Source: Bifidobacterium scaligerum (GTDB taxonomy: Bacteria > Actinomycetota > Actinomycetes > Actinomycetales > Bifidobacteriaceae). From it: DNA of 64,000 bases. Positions 16,034 through 24,039 of the stretch are shown piece by piece. The stretch lies in contig NZ_PGLQ01000004.1 in the NCBI RefSeq assembly GCF_002802865.1, positions 82,144 through 146,143 of the forward strand, written 5' to 3'. Each line of letters begins with the position of its first letter. The stretch's first letter is position 1. Both the position numbers and the translations under genes were made by a program. The notes beneath the pieces are model-generated. The model was not told the DNA's origin. It made no database searches and was given only the letters and a program-made list of their open reading frames with translations.

Positions 16034-16912
16034 ATGAGCAGTACGGAACATATCTTCACCGCAAGCAAAGTGACATGTATCGTGCCGGCACAAGGTGAGC
16101 GTCGCACGATTTTCGAGAATCTTGACTTTGCGATTGCCTCCGGTGAGATTGTGGATCTGGTTGGCCCGTCCGGCTCCGGCAAGAGCAGTCTGCTGACCGC
16201 GTTCGCGCGGCTTAATCCGCACGCGACCGGCTCGTTTACGCTTGCCGGGCATGATTCCGACGAGTTCACGCCACAGCAATGGCGGCACGAGGTAGCGTAT
16301 TTGCCGCAGAAGCCGATTCTGCCGGGTGAGACGGTGGCCGAGGCGATTCGTTTGCCGTTTACATTGGTGATTCGCGCGGGGGCCGACAGTATTGGCGGAC
16401 AGAATGCTGGCAATGCGGCGACCGTTGCAATCGACGCCAGCACCGCCGCCGCACCAGCCTCGGCATCCGATGCCGCTGCAGGCCGATTTGCGAATGCTCA
16501 GCATCGCATCGGCAAAGTCGGTCTTGGCCGCAAGCTCATGGCATTGTTCCGCAACAACGATCAGCAGGCGCACAAACTCCTCACCGATCACAAAATCCGT
16601 ATGACCTTGGATGCGATGGGCTGCGAGGACATCGATCTCGACCGCCCGCCGCATGATCTGTCCGGCGGACAGGCGGCACGCGTCTCTCTGGCACGCACGC
16701 TTTTGACTGAGCCAAAAGTGCTGTTGGCGGACGAAGTGGACGCCGGCCTGGATGACGAAAACGCTGAGAAAGTGGCCGATATTATGGCTACGGCTGCGGC
16801 CGGCGGCATGGCGATTATACGCATCCGCCATCGTCCGCCGGATGGTCGCGCTTCCCGAATCGCAACGTTGACCAACGGAACGTTGAGCGAACAAGCTGGT
16901 GAGCAGGCATGA
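16034..16912 (+). CDS. fetA: ABC transporter ATP-binding protein, FetA (YbbL)-like
   Basis: This 292-residue ATPase pairs with the following UPF0014/FetB permease; in E. coli that pair exports iron. Motifs: Walker A GPSGSGKS (44-51), Q-loop PQKPILPG (91-98), signature LSGGQ (209-213), Walker B KVLLADE (228-234), H-loop histidine in RIRHRPP (about 266). Between Q-loop and signature lies an Ala/Ser/Gly-rich insertion (about residues 116-180) that the roughly 220-residue family members lack. The start may be ATG at 16034 or GTG at 16025; neither has a strong ribosome site. Its stop overlaps the permease start by 4 bases. Confidence 0.85.
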   Translation: MSSTEHIFTASKVTCIVPAQGERRTIFENLDFAIASGEIVDLVGPSGSGKSSLLTAFARLNPHATGSFTLAGHDSDEFTPQQWRHEVAYLPQKPILPGETVAEAIRLPFTLVIRAGADSIGGQNAGNAATVAIDASTAAAPASASDAAAGRFANAQHRIGKVGLGRKLMALFRNNDQQAHKLLTDHKIRMTLDAMGCEDIDLDRPPHDLSGGQAARVSLARTLLTEPKVLLADEVDAGLDDENAEKVADIMATAAAGGMAIIRIRHRPPDGRASRIATLTNGTLSEQAGEQA

Positions 16913-17700
16913 CCGGTAACGCATATGACATTGATATCTGGGGCCTCTTGGTCGCGTTGACGATGGTGGCCATTGCGGCCGGCATCAGCGAGCTCATGCG
17001 CATCAACATCGGCAAGACGCTGCTGTGGTCCGCATGCCGCGCACTGCTGCAATTGTGTGCGATGGGCTTCATCATCGGTTACGTGATTCGCGCGAACAAT
17101 GTGCTTTTGGTGTTCGCCGTGATTGCGGTGATGCTGGTGGCCGCCGTGCAGATCACGCTTTCGCGCGCCAAAGGTGTGCCGAAAGGATTGGCCGGTCCGG
17201 TGCTGTTGAGCTTGACCATCACGATGCTGCTGATGATTTCGCTGGTCACCGAGCTCGTAGTGCGCCCGCACCCGTGGTATGCGCCGCAGCTGGTGGTGCC
17301 GTTGACCGGCATGCTGCTGGGCAATACGGTGTCCGCGCTGGCAGTGGGATTGAGCCGTTTCTACGAGAGCATGAACGAACGTCGCGATGAAATCGATACG
17401 CTTCTCGCCTTGGGCTCCACTGCTTGGGAGGCCGCCCGTCCTTCGATCGTCTCCTCGATTCGGCTGGGACTGCTGCCCACCACGGCCACGCTTGCCTCTT
17501 GTGGCATCGTGACGATACCTGGCATGATGGCCGGTCAAGTGATTGCCGGCGGAGACCCGCTTGAAGCCGCCAAATACCAGTTCGTGGTGTTCGCCGCCAT
17601 CGCCGCATTGACCCTGGTGGCCGACAGCCTCATCATGGCGATGGTCTACCGCACCTGCTTCACCGCCGACGACCAATACAAGCCCCCGGAGATGCGGTAG
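16909..17700 (+). CDS. fetB: ABC transporter permease, FetB (YbbM, UPF0014) family
   Basis: This 263-residue membrane protein has about seven hydrophobic segments. The family signature region is FYESMNERRDEIDTLLALG followed by SSIRLGLLPTTATLASCGIVTIPGMMAGQVIAGGDPLEAAKYQ, which couples to the ATPase. ATGA overlap with the ATPase gene shows translational coupling and assembly as one transporter. E. coli FetAB is a proposed iron exporter protecting against peroxide; transfer of that function is inference from family membership. Confidence 0.9.
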   Translation: MTGNAYDIDIWGLLVALTMVAIAAGISELMRINIGKTLLWSACRALLQLCAMGFIIGYVIRANNVLLVFAVIAVMLVAAVQITLSRAKGVPKGLAGPVLLSLTITMLLMISLVTELVVRPHPWYAPQLVVPLTGMLLGNTVSALAVGLSRFYESMNERRDEIDTLLALGSTAWEAARPSIVSSIRLGLLPTTATLASCGIVTIPGMMAGQVIAGGDPLEAAKYQFVVFAAIAALTLVADSLIMAMVYRTCFTADDQYKPPEMR

Positions 17701-18034
17701 TGGGCGACTCAAGTAAACACCATCTGCGCACAATAGGGCAATAATCATTAATTCTGCTATTTGTGCGCGGGCCTGCCCAATAGGCTAATTGCGGAAATGG
17801 CGGAATTCCAACGATTCTTATTTCCCAAGTGCTGCACAACATGCATATTCACGCAATTCCAGCGATTTGCGCGCACACAAAATGCAATAAACCCCCAAAA
17901 CTGCATATAGTGCGCGGCAGAATGGCCGCGTACTACGCTGTGGCTCGGTGCCGCATCTCACAGTAGAGCACACCGAGCCACAGCGTTCACAGGATGGTAA
18001 TACCCAACTGACGCTCAACCGAGAATTAGACTTG
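17701..18034. other. Gene-free gap with long inverted repeat
   Basis: No coding signal is seen. A perfect 16-bp inverted repeat (17935-17950 with 17971-17986; ACGCTGTGGCTCGGTG on the left) lies after the converging fetB and cupin genes, and a smaller GCGGC/GCCGC hairpin precedes it at about 17913-17930. Neither has a T run. They probably end transcription from both sides. Confidence 0.55.
17935..17986. terminator. Long inverted repeat between convergent genes
   Basis: Perfect 16-bp arms separated by 20 bases between the stops of fetB and the cupin gene. The absence of a T tract makes factor-assisted or bidirectional termination, or RNA 3-prime end protection, more likely than simple intrinsic termination. 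Confidence 0.5.
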
Positions 18035-18433
18035 CTACGCCAGCTTCTTGTAGGCTTCCTCATCCACCGGCTCAAGCCATTCGTTGGAAGCGCCTTCCTT
18101 CTTGGGCATGATCGCCACGTGGGCAAACGCCTCGGTGGGCGCGGCACCATGCCAATGCTTGGTTTCCGGCGGAATGTACGCCACGTCGCCGGGCTTCAAC
18201 TCAACCGGCTCCTGACCTTCGATCTGGTAGTAGCCGCGACCGCCTACAGCCAGCAAGATCTGGCAGACACCATGATGGATGTGCCAGTGGTTCGTGCAGC
18301 CGGGCTCGAAGGTCACGTTGGCCACGTTCACCTGATCATCACCGGCAAGTGGTGCAAGATAGCTTTGACCTTCAAAATATTGAGCGTACGCATCATTCGG
18401 CTTGCCCATCGGGAATGCGCTTGGATTTTCCAT
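18035..18433 (-). CDS. Cupin-domain protein
   Basis: This 132-residue protein is a single cupin barrel. Motif 1 is visible as GCTNHWHIHHGVCQILLAVGGRG (metal ligands H-x-H and a downstream acidic or Gln residue), and motif 2 as LKPGDVAYIPPETKHWHGAAP with the second metal histidine. It resembles small cupins annotated with carboxymuconolactone decarboxylases, whose activity is not defined. It lies 30 bases downstream of the flavodoxin gene on the same strand and has AAAGGAAAC before its ATG, so the two are probably one redox-related operon. Confidence 0.88.
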   Translation of the reverse strand: MENPSAFPMGKPNDAYAQYFEGQSYLAPLAGDDQVNVANVTFEPGCTNHWHIHHGVCQILLAVGGRGYYQIEGQEPVELKPGDVAYIPPETKHWHGAAPTEAFAHVAIMPKKEGASNEWLEPVDEEAYKKLA

Positions 18434-18463
18434 AAGTTTCCTTTCAAATCAACAGGTTGAGTA

Positions 18464-18943
18464 TTACAGATTGAGGCTGGCGACCCACTTGGCCAGCTCG
18501 GATTCCTTGACGTTCGCAGCCAGACGACGACCAGCAACCCAATGCGCAGCCGGCGCAGAATCATGTAGTTGCACGCCATCGGCACCGCGCGTGCTGGAAC
18601 CAGACGTGGCGAACGTCACGATGGTCTTGCCGGCCCAATCCTCGCTTTCAAGGAACGTGCGCACCACGCGCGGCGCGGTCTCCCACCACAGCGGGTAGCC
18701 GACGAACACCACGTCATACGGCTTCACATCAATCGGCTTGGCCAATGCCGGGCGCATATCACGGTGCTTATGCTCCACCGACGAACGGCTCGCGGTATCA
18801 CGCCAATTCACATCCGCGGCAGTGTACGGCTCAGCAGGTTCAATCTCGGTCAAATCAGCGTCAATCGCCTTTGCCAGACGTTCCGCCACAGCCTCAGTGG
18901 TGCCGGTGGCGGAAAAGTATGTAACCAGAATCTTCTTGCTCAT
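18464..18943 (-). CDS. Flavodoxin
   Basis: The 159-residue product has the flavodoxin fold. The phosphate-binding loop is YFSATGTTEAVAERLAKAI (residues about 9-27), and FVGYPLWWETAPRVVRTFLE and IVTFATSGSSTRGADG form the isoalloxazine-binding loops. The ATG at 18943 is chosen because GGAAGGA stands 7 bases before it; an upstream ATG at 18976 is not preceded by such a site. It could act as an electron carrier or, like related flavodoxin-domain proteins, as a small quinone or nitro reductase. It is followed by the cupin gene. Confidence 0.9.
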   Translation of the reverse strand: MSKKILVTYFSATGTTEAVAERLAKAIDADLTEIEPAEPYTAADVNWRDTASRSSVEHKHRDMRPALAKPIDVKPYDVVFVGYPLWWETAPRVVRTFLESEDWAGKTIVTFATSGSSTRGADGVQLHDSAPAAHWVAGRRLAANVKESELAKWVASLNL

Positions 18944-19110
18944 ATCGATTCCTTCCATCACAATGTTCAGCTCCATTGAATCGCCGATGCCCTCATCAGT
19001 CCAATAGAAAACAACGATGATTTGCTATGCGCAAAATGCATGATCCGCTGCAACCAGCCAATGTCAGTGTCTTAGCCTCGCATAAGCACGTATGCCATAG
19101 CGTAAGCGAC

Positions 19111-19776
19111 ATGAACATTGCAACGATTATGCAGTGCCCGGTTTCCACGGGCGGATTCATTGGCGCTATCACCAACTGGCTTGTCGGACTCATGTCCATG
19201 ATGGGCTGGCTTGGCACCGGCATCGCCGTGTTCCTCGAAAACCTGTTCCCGCCGATTCCCAGCGAAGTCATTTTGCCATTGGCCGGCTTCACGGCGGCAC
19301 AAGGCCGCATGACCCTCATCGAGGCCATTGCCGGAGCGACCATCGGCTCTGTGATCGGTGCACTGGTGCTGTATGGCATCGCCTATGCGATTGGTGCCAC
19401 GCGCATGCGCAAACTGTTCGACATGATGCCGCTCACCGACGCCTCCGACATCGACAAAGCCAATGATTGGTTCGCGAAATATGGATTGGCCTCCGTGCTC
19501 ATCGGCCGTGTGATCCCAATCGTGCGTTCGCTGATTTCGATTCCCGCCGGCATCGCCCGCACGAATCTCATGAAGTTCACATTGCTCACCACGCTGGGTT
19601 CCGCGGTATGGAACACGATTCTGGTCATGGCCGGTTATGTGCTGGGGGCAGGTTGGTGCTCAATCCTAGGATTCCTCGATAAGTTCCAGTACGCGGTGGC
19701 AGCCATCGTGGTGGCGCTGCTTGTCTGGTATGTAGCGGTGAAGGTCCGCTCACATCTTGAAGCCGCTCAAGAATGA
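19111..19776 (+). CDS. DedA-family membrane protein
   Basis: About 221 residues with 4-5 membrane segments. Family hallmarks are GIAVFLENLFPPIPSEVILPLAGFTAA (the re-entrant loop with conserved E and Pro) and FAKYGLASVLIGRVIPIVRSLISIPAGIA, with the FxGRxxPxxR-like signature. DedA proteins are linked to lipid scrambling, proton motive force and envelope stress resistance. Start codon is uncertain: 19027, 19111 and 19132 are in frame and none has a clear ribosome site. The last 27 bases overlap the end of the opposing glycosylase gene. Confidence 0.85.
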   Translation: MNIATIMQCPVSTGGFIGAITNWLVGLMSMMGWLGTGIAVFLENLFPPIPSEVILPLAGFTAAQGRMTLIEAIAGATIGSVIGALVLYGIAYAIGATRMRKLFDMMPLTDASDIDKANDWFAKYGLASVLIGRVIPIVRSLISIPAGIARTNLMKFTLLTTLGSAVWNTILVMAGYVLGAGWCSILGFLDKFQYAVAAIVVALLVWYVAVKVRSHLEAAQE

Positions 19777-20451
19777 TTCCGCTTTGGCCTCGTCAGTGCG
19801 ATATGCCTTGCCGTATTCGTCGATAAGGCCGTGGAATTCCTGCAATTGCGACACATCCAAACCGGATGCCAGCACGGCCGGCGCAAACGCCTTGTGAAAC
19901 GACGGATAGCCAGCCGGCACAGTGAATCCCAGAAAAGTAAACAGCCGCCGCGCATACGTATCCGCCACGAATGCGCGGCGAGAAAACACGTAGAGCACCA
20001 GATCATCTGCAGTTTCCCCGCCGATGCCGAACAATCCCAACAGTTCTGCGCGCAGATCATCATCGGCGATATCCGCCGCGCCTTCCGGCCGCGCACCGCA
20101 TCGTTCGATATACCAGCGACTGAGCGATTGCAACGTCTTCGCCTTATTCCGGTAGAACCCGGACGGGCGAATCAAATCCTGAAGACTCCCCGGCTCCAAT
20201 GCCATAATCGCATGCGGTTCAAGCGCATCAACCGCTTTCAGCGCATGCAACGATCGATCGACATTCCCCCATGCGGTGTTCTGCGTCAGCACTGCACCGA
20301 CCATGATTTCGAACAACGTCTCCGCCGGCCACCAACCAGTTGGTCCCATGTGCTGGAGCATGGTGCCATACAGCGATTCCAATGCGGCCGCGGATGGCAC
20401 CCGTCTGCTATTCAGCACCGAGTTCCTCTTTGAGCCACTGACGTTCGGCAT
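19750..20451 (-). CDS. HhH-GPD base-excision repair protein, endonuclease III-like
   Basis: This 233-residue protein belongs to the HhH-GPD DNA glycosylases. WPAETLFEIMVGAVLTQNTAW (about residues 41-61) is the typical N-terminal helix, the hairpin is LLGLFGIGGETADDLVLYVF and the catalytic aspartate lies in FVADTYARR. The iron-sulfur cysteines of endonuclease III are missing, and the position of the catalytic lysine in the hairpin is not Lys (GIGGETAD), so this is more like the MagIII-type alkylpurine glycosylases than a bifunctional lyase. Its first 44 bases overlap the end of padR, so the two are likely cotranscribed. Confidence 0.85.
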   Translation of the reverse strand: MPNVSGSKRNSVLNSRRVPSAAALESLYGTMLQHMGPTGWWPAETLFEIMVGAVLTQNTAWGNVDRSLHALKAVDALEPHAIMALEPGSLQDLIRPSGFYRNKAKTLQSLSRWYIERCGARPEGAADIADDDLRAELLGLFGIGGETADDLVLYVFSRRAFVADTYARRLFTFLGFTVPAGYPSFHKAFAPAVLASGLDVSQLQEFHGLIDEYGKAYRTDEAKAESFLSGFKM

Positions 20452-20935
20452 CGATTTCGGCGTCGTGGATCATAAGAACGGCACGGCGATATTTGTCTTC
20501 CACCTTATCGTTGTCGATCGGGCCTTCGCCATCGCTGTAGAGGCGGCGGACGTCGGATTCGAGGTTGTCAAGGCGGCGCTGCAGCACGGCTCGACGGTCA
20601 GCCTCATCAGGAATCACCGAAAGGAACGACATGACCACCGCCCATTTGGTGATGTTGGTGAGGTTGTAGCCGCTGGTCCCCTTCAACTCCTCGATGAGCT
20701 TCTCGCGCCCGGCCTCCTCAAGGTGGAATTCGCGCAGACGGCGGCCGTTCACCACATTGAAGGTTTCGCCGATATAGCCGGCTTTGACAAATTTGTTGGT
20801 CACCGAATGCAAAGTACCGTCGGAAACCGCCTGCATATAGCCTTGCAGCTGCTCCATCTTCTTGCGCAGACGGTAGCCACACAAGGGTTCCTCAGAGAGG
20901 AAGCCCAATGTCATGAGTTCTATCGTGTTCATCAT
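20408..20935 (-). CDS. PadR-family transcriptional regulator
   Basis: This 175-residue regulator has the PadR winged helix at residues about 5-85: LMTLGFLSEEPLCGYRLRKKME, then SDGTLHSVTNKFVKAGYIGE and a wing RREFHLEEAGREKL. A helical C-terminal dimer domain follows, as in the PadR/Vir families. It diverges from an oxidoreductase gene, with two copies of a 19-bp palindrome between them, one starting 11 bases before its own ATG. PadR proteins commonly repress detoxification genes until an aromatic or toxic effector binds. A third operator-like copy lies upstream of the quinone reductase at 4601. Confidence 0.88.
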   Translation of the reverse strand: MMNTIELMTLGFLSEEPLCGYRLRKKMEQLQGYMQAVSDGTLHSVTNKFVKAGYIGETFNVVNGRRLREFHLEEAGREKLIEELKGTSGYNLTNITKWAVVMSFLSVIPDEADRRAVLQRRLDNLESDVRRLYSDGEGPIDNDKVEDKYRRAVLMIHDAEIDAERQWLKEELGAE

Positions 20936-20945
20936 GTCTTCTATA

Positions 20946-20964
20946 ATATCTCAAGTCAAGATAT
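20946..20964. promoter_or_regulatory. PadR operator candidate, site 1
   Basis: ATATCTCAAGTCAAGATAT, a palindrome of the form ATATCTCA-N3-TGAGATAT with two mismatched arm positions, placed immediately before the padR start codon and so suited to autorepression. Confidence 0.65.
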
Positions 20965-21055
20965 CTCAGAACGACACGCCCGGAGCAACAGACTGTACAC
21001 CCATCACAACCCCTGCAATTCCAACGAATTTCAAATCGATATAAACCTTTCTGAT

Positions 21056-21074
21056 ATATCTCAGTTTGAAATAT
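21056..21074. promoter_or_regulatory. PadR operator candidate, site 2
   Basis: ATATCTCAGTTTGAAATAT matches the same 19-bp pattern with only one mismatched arm pair. It lies about 100 bases before the start codon of the divergent oxidoreductase gene and 110 bases (near-integral helical turns) from site 1. Confidence 0.7.
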
Positions 21075-21176
21075 TTCTCATTGAGGTGCATACTGGCATC
21101 AACGCGAACGCAACGGCACACCAACCGGAGCCATCGCAAGGCAGTACGAAACACACCCATATCGAAAGGACTCATC

Positions 21177-21797
21177 ATGAGCAACATCACCATCTTCGGC
21201 GCAGGCAACATCGGTTCCGCAGTGGCGGGCATCGCCGTCAAGTCCGGCGCTTCCGTGCAGGTCATCGACCGCAACCCGGATAAGGCCGCAGCAGCAGCCG
21301 AAGGCGTCACCGGTGCCAAGTTCGGTGAAGCCACCATCTCCGGCGACATCGTGGTTCTGGCTCTCCCGTTCCCGGCCTACGACGAAGTGCTCGCCGCCTA
21401 CGCCGATCAGCTGGCCGGCAAGACCGTGGTGGATGTGGCCAACCCGATCGATTTCACCACCTTCGACCTGGCTCTGCCGGAAGGCTTCAAGTCCGCCGCC
21501 GAGTACGTGGCCGCCAAGCTGCCGAATTCCAAGGTGGTCAAGGGCTTCAACACCACCTTCGCCGCCACCCTCGCCACCGGTGAGAACGATGGCGCTCCGA
21601 CCGTGGTGCAGCTGGCTTCCAACGACGAGGACGCCAAGAAGTCCGTCGCCGCCTTCATCGAGGGCGCGGGCCTCAAGACCGTGGATGCCGGCCCGCTCAA
21701 GCGCGCCCAGTACCTTGAGGGCTACGGTGCCCTGCAGATCATCCTCGGCGTGACCGAGCAGACCCCGTGGACCGGCGGCTTCAAGGTCGTGAAGTAA
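21177..21797 (+). CDS. NADP oxidoreductase, coenzyme F420-dependent type
   Basis: The 206-residue product has an N-terminal NADP-binding Rossmann fold (ITIFGAGNIGSAVAGIAVKSG, residues 4-24) and the VVLALPFPAYDEV and VVDVANPID elements of the F420H2:NADP oxidoreductase/ferric-reductase-like family. Related bacterial proteins need not use F420; F420 biosynthesis is not expected in bifidobacteria, so it may use a flavin or an unknown carrier. GAAAGGAC precedes the ATG at 21177; a longer frame from 21066 is rejected because it would include the operator. Divergence from padR suggests de-repression by that regulator. Confidence 0.88.
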   Translation: MSNITIFGAGNIGSAVAGIAVKSGASVQVIDRNPDKAAAAAEGVTGAKFGEATISGDIVVLALPFPAYDEVLAAYADQLAGKTVVDVANPIDFTTFDLALPEGFKSAAEYVAAKLPNSKVVKGFNTTFAATLATGENDGAPTVVQLASNDEDAKKSVAAFIEGAGLKTVDAGPLKRAQYLEGYGALQIILGVTEQTPWTGGFKVVK

Positions 21798-21858
21798 GAC
21801 TCTCCTACAAAGAATCGCTTCAATAAGAAGCTCTGAGGAATCAGACTGAGACAACCAT

Positions 21859-21915
21859 ACGCAGCATTTCCAGAACCTTTGATTGTTCAAGGTTTTTGGA
21901 GATGCTGCGTTTATA
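21859..21915 (+). terminator. Hairpin terminator after the oxidoreductase gene
   Basis: Outer arms ACGCAGCAT (21859-21867) and ATGCTGCGT (21902-21910) are continued by TCCA/TGGA and AACCTT/AAGGTT pairs, then TTTAT. It ends transcription from the PadR-controlled gene. Confidence 0.75.
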
Positions 21916-22058
21916 CATTATGCGACCGCTCTAATTGCACGAGTCATATTCGGAACGATTCGCCGTAGGTTATGTCACACGCGTATGACCTCGAAACTAT
22001 GCCAGACGGATATGTCAGGCAGATATGACGAAAGCCCAAGTGATAGATCCCAAAACCG

Positions 22059-23336
22059 TCACCGAGCCGAACGAATCGTCGCAATGCACGGAATGCTGAT
22101 CAGTGCCATCAACGCCGCGCCGATGAACACCGGCCGGTAGGTTCCGCAAATCGCGTACACGGATGAGGTAATCACCGCAGCCAAAATCATGCCGGAAGTA
22201 TTGGCGAGATTCAATATGCCCAGCCCCTTGCCGGCCTCATCCTTATTCGGCAACACATCAATGCTGAGCGCCTGATTGCTGGCGTTGTAGGTTCCATACC
22301 CCAGTCCAGCCAGCACGCCGTATATATAGAATCCCGGCACTGAGGGCATCAGCCAAGGAGCGAGGAATCCGCCGGCGAGCAGCACCGCCGCAATAATCAG
22401 CAGCGGCTTTCTTCTCCCCCATCGCTCCGCAATAACGCCGCTGACAATCATGCCGGTCAGGCTTGCCGTCATAGTACATGATGACAGCACCGCGATAGTG
22501 GCCGCAGCCTGTCTGGCATTCTGCCCAAGATAGCTTTCCAAGATATAGAGCTGATAGGCGAACACCATATTGTAGGCGAGCATCAGGCAGAAACGGCCGA
22601 TCAACGCCTTATAGAAGTCCGACGCCCCGCGAATAGGCGGCTGGAAACTTTTCAGCATCGCCTTCACACCGTCTCCGGCTTTCGGCAAGTTCGCAGCGGA
22701 AGGCTCCTTGGGCCAAATTGATACGACAATCAATCCATCCAACGCCAGCAGGCATGCGGCAACGGCAAAACCAATGGTTTTTTGTTCATGGAACAATGCA
22801 CCGAGCATGGTGCCGAATGCGTTGCCCATCGTGGTGCCCAAACCGTAGGCCACGGACATGCGCACACGGAGGGCACCGGGAATCCTATCCGACAACGTGG
22901 CAAGAGCCGGCGATAGCAATGCGTTGAGGAACAGCTGCAAACCGCACCAAGCGGTAATAATGACAACCGCATGTTGTGCGACCGAAACAAAGAACAGACA
23001 GATGCCTGATGCGATGGCACCGGCGATCATAAAAGGCGTACGCCGTCCGAACCGGGAACGTGACCGGTCGGAAAGAGAGCCGAAGATGATATTCGCGCAT
23101 AATGCCACAACCGCACCTGCGGCATTCAACTGTGCAATCATGCCATTAGGATTAGCGAATCCATCGTCCTTGAGCCGTTGCGGCAGCAATACCATACTGG
23201 CGGAATTGAATGCCGTCATCCACAGCAAGCCGCAGATGAAGAACCCCACAAGAAATCGAATCATATGCAGCACGGGGAGAGCGATCTGGGATGGCGTATC
23301 TTCCTCATGTTGCATTGGCAAGGAGTCCGATTTCAT
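22059..23336 (-). CDS. MFS transporter in a TetR operon
   Basis: This 425-residue, 12-segment permease has the motif A loop FGSLSDRSRSRFGRRTPF (about residues 86-103) that recalls GPH-cation symporters and sucrose transporter-like MFS members, and a second-half counterpart GVIAERWGRRKPLL. The substrate may be a sugar or glycoside, but efflux cannot be excluded. The start codon ATG overlaps the TGA of the upstream tetR gene (ATGA), so both are translated from one message, and the regulator probably controls its own operon in response to the transported compound. Confidence 0.88.
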   Translation of the reverse strand: MKSDSLPMQHEEDTPSQIALPVLHMIRFLVGFFICGLLWMTAFNSASMVLLPQRLKDDGFANPNGMIAQLNAAGAVVALCANIIFGSLSDRSRSRFGRRTPFMIAGAIASGICLFFVSVAQHAVVIITAWCGLQLFLNALLSPALATLSDRIPGALRVRMSVAYGLGTTMGNAFGTMLGALFHEQKTIGFAVAACLLALDGLIVVSIWPKEPSAANLPKAGDGVKAMLKSFQPPIRGASDFYKALIGRFCLMLAYNMVFAYQLYILESYLGQNARQAAATIAVLSSCTMTASLTGMIVSGVIAERWGRRKPLLIIAAVLLAGGFLAPWLMPSVPGFYIYGVLAGLGYGTYNASNQALSIDVLPNKDEAGKGLGILNLANTSGMILAAVITSSVYAICGTYRPVFIGAALMALISIPCIATIRSAR

Positions 23337-23908
23337 TCAGAACGATCCTTGCCAAATGCCACACGGCGAATGCCCTCACGCAGATCATCCACGTTCCTAG
23401 GCTCTCCGCCTAACGCCCGATGCAAGGTAAGCCCCTCGATCATGGCGTCCAGCAACGCTACGGTACGTGCGTCAAAAAACCGGCTCAGCTCCTGCTGCAC
23501 GGCACCCATCCAGCGGTCGCTGATGTCACGGAAAGAAGCGTCGCGGGCGGCAAGTGTGTACAGCTCAAGGGTGATGATCGTGTCCCGTTCGGTGGTGAGC
23601 ACGTCATGTTCAACGCTGTCAGCTATGGCTTCGCATGCCTCCTCAGGCGTTTGCGCCGCGCTCATTCGCGCCGCAAACGTTGCAATGGAGCGGTCAGCGA
23701 ACTGGTCAAATGCCTGATGCAGCAAATCATGCATACCATCGAAGTGATAGGTCATGGATCCAAGCGGCACATGCGCTTCGGCAGCCACCACACGGTGCGA
23801 AGTGCCAGCTATGCCACGATCGGCAATCACGGTCAGACATGATTCGATGATACGTTGCTTGCGTTCTGGATCCACACGTTTGTGCGGTGTTTCGGCACTG
23901 TCTTCCAT
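23333..23908 (-). CDS. TetR-family transcriptional regulator
   Basis: This 191-residue regulator has its HTH in [31 protein letters not shown] (residues about 26-56), then a helical ligand-binding domain. The recognition helix region [10 protein letters not shown] is like that of TetR proteins regulating transporters. It is translationally coupled to the MFS gene downstream. A perfect palindrome TACCTA-CGCA-TAGGTA lies 13-28 bases upstream of the start codon and is a good autoregulatory operator candidate. Confidence 0.9.
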   Translation of the reverse strand: MEDSAETPHKRVDPERKQRIIESCLTVIADRGIAGTSHRVVAAEAHVPLGSMTYHFDGMHDLLHQAFDQFADRSIATFAARMSAAQTPEEACEAIADSVEHDVLTTERDTIITLELYTLAARDASFRDISDRWMGAVQQELSRFFDARTVALLDAMIEGLTLHRALGGEPRNVDDLREGIRRVAFGKDRSE

Positions 23909-23920
23909 ATCAACCGACCC

Positions 23921-23936
23921 TACCTACGCATAGGTA
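23921..23936. promoter_or_regulatory. TetR operator candidate
   Basis: TACCTACGCATAGGTA is a perfect 16-bp palindrome (arms TACCTA/TAGGTA, centre CGCA) beginning 13 bases upstream of the tetR start codon. Confidence 0.55.
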
Positions 23937-24039
23937 CATCCGTACACCGGACTCGACGAGCGACGAATCATATCCTCGAACGCATAGCATCGCAATGCGT
24001 CACGCCTACGGCACCCGTCTCTTACGAGAGCTACGCCAT

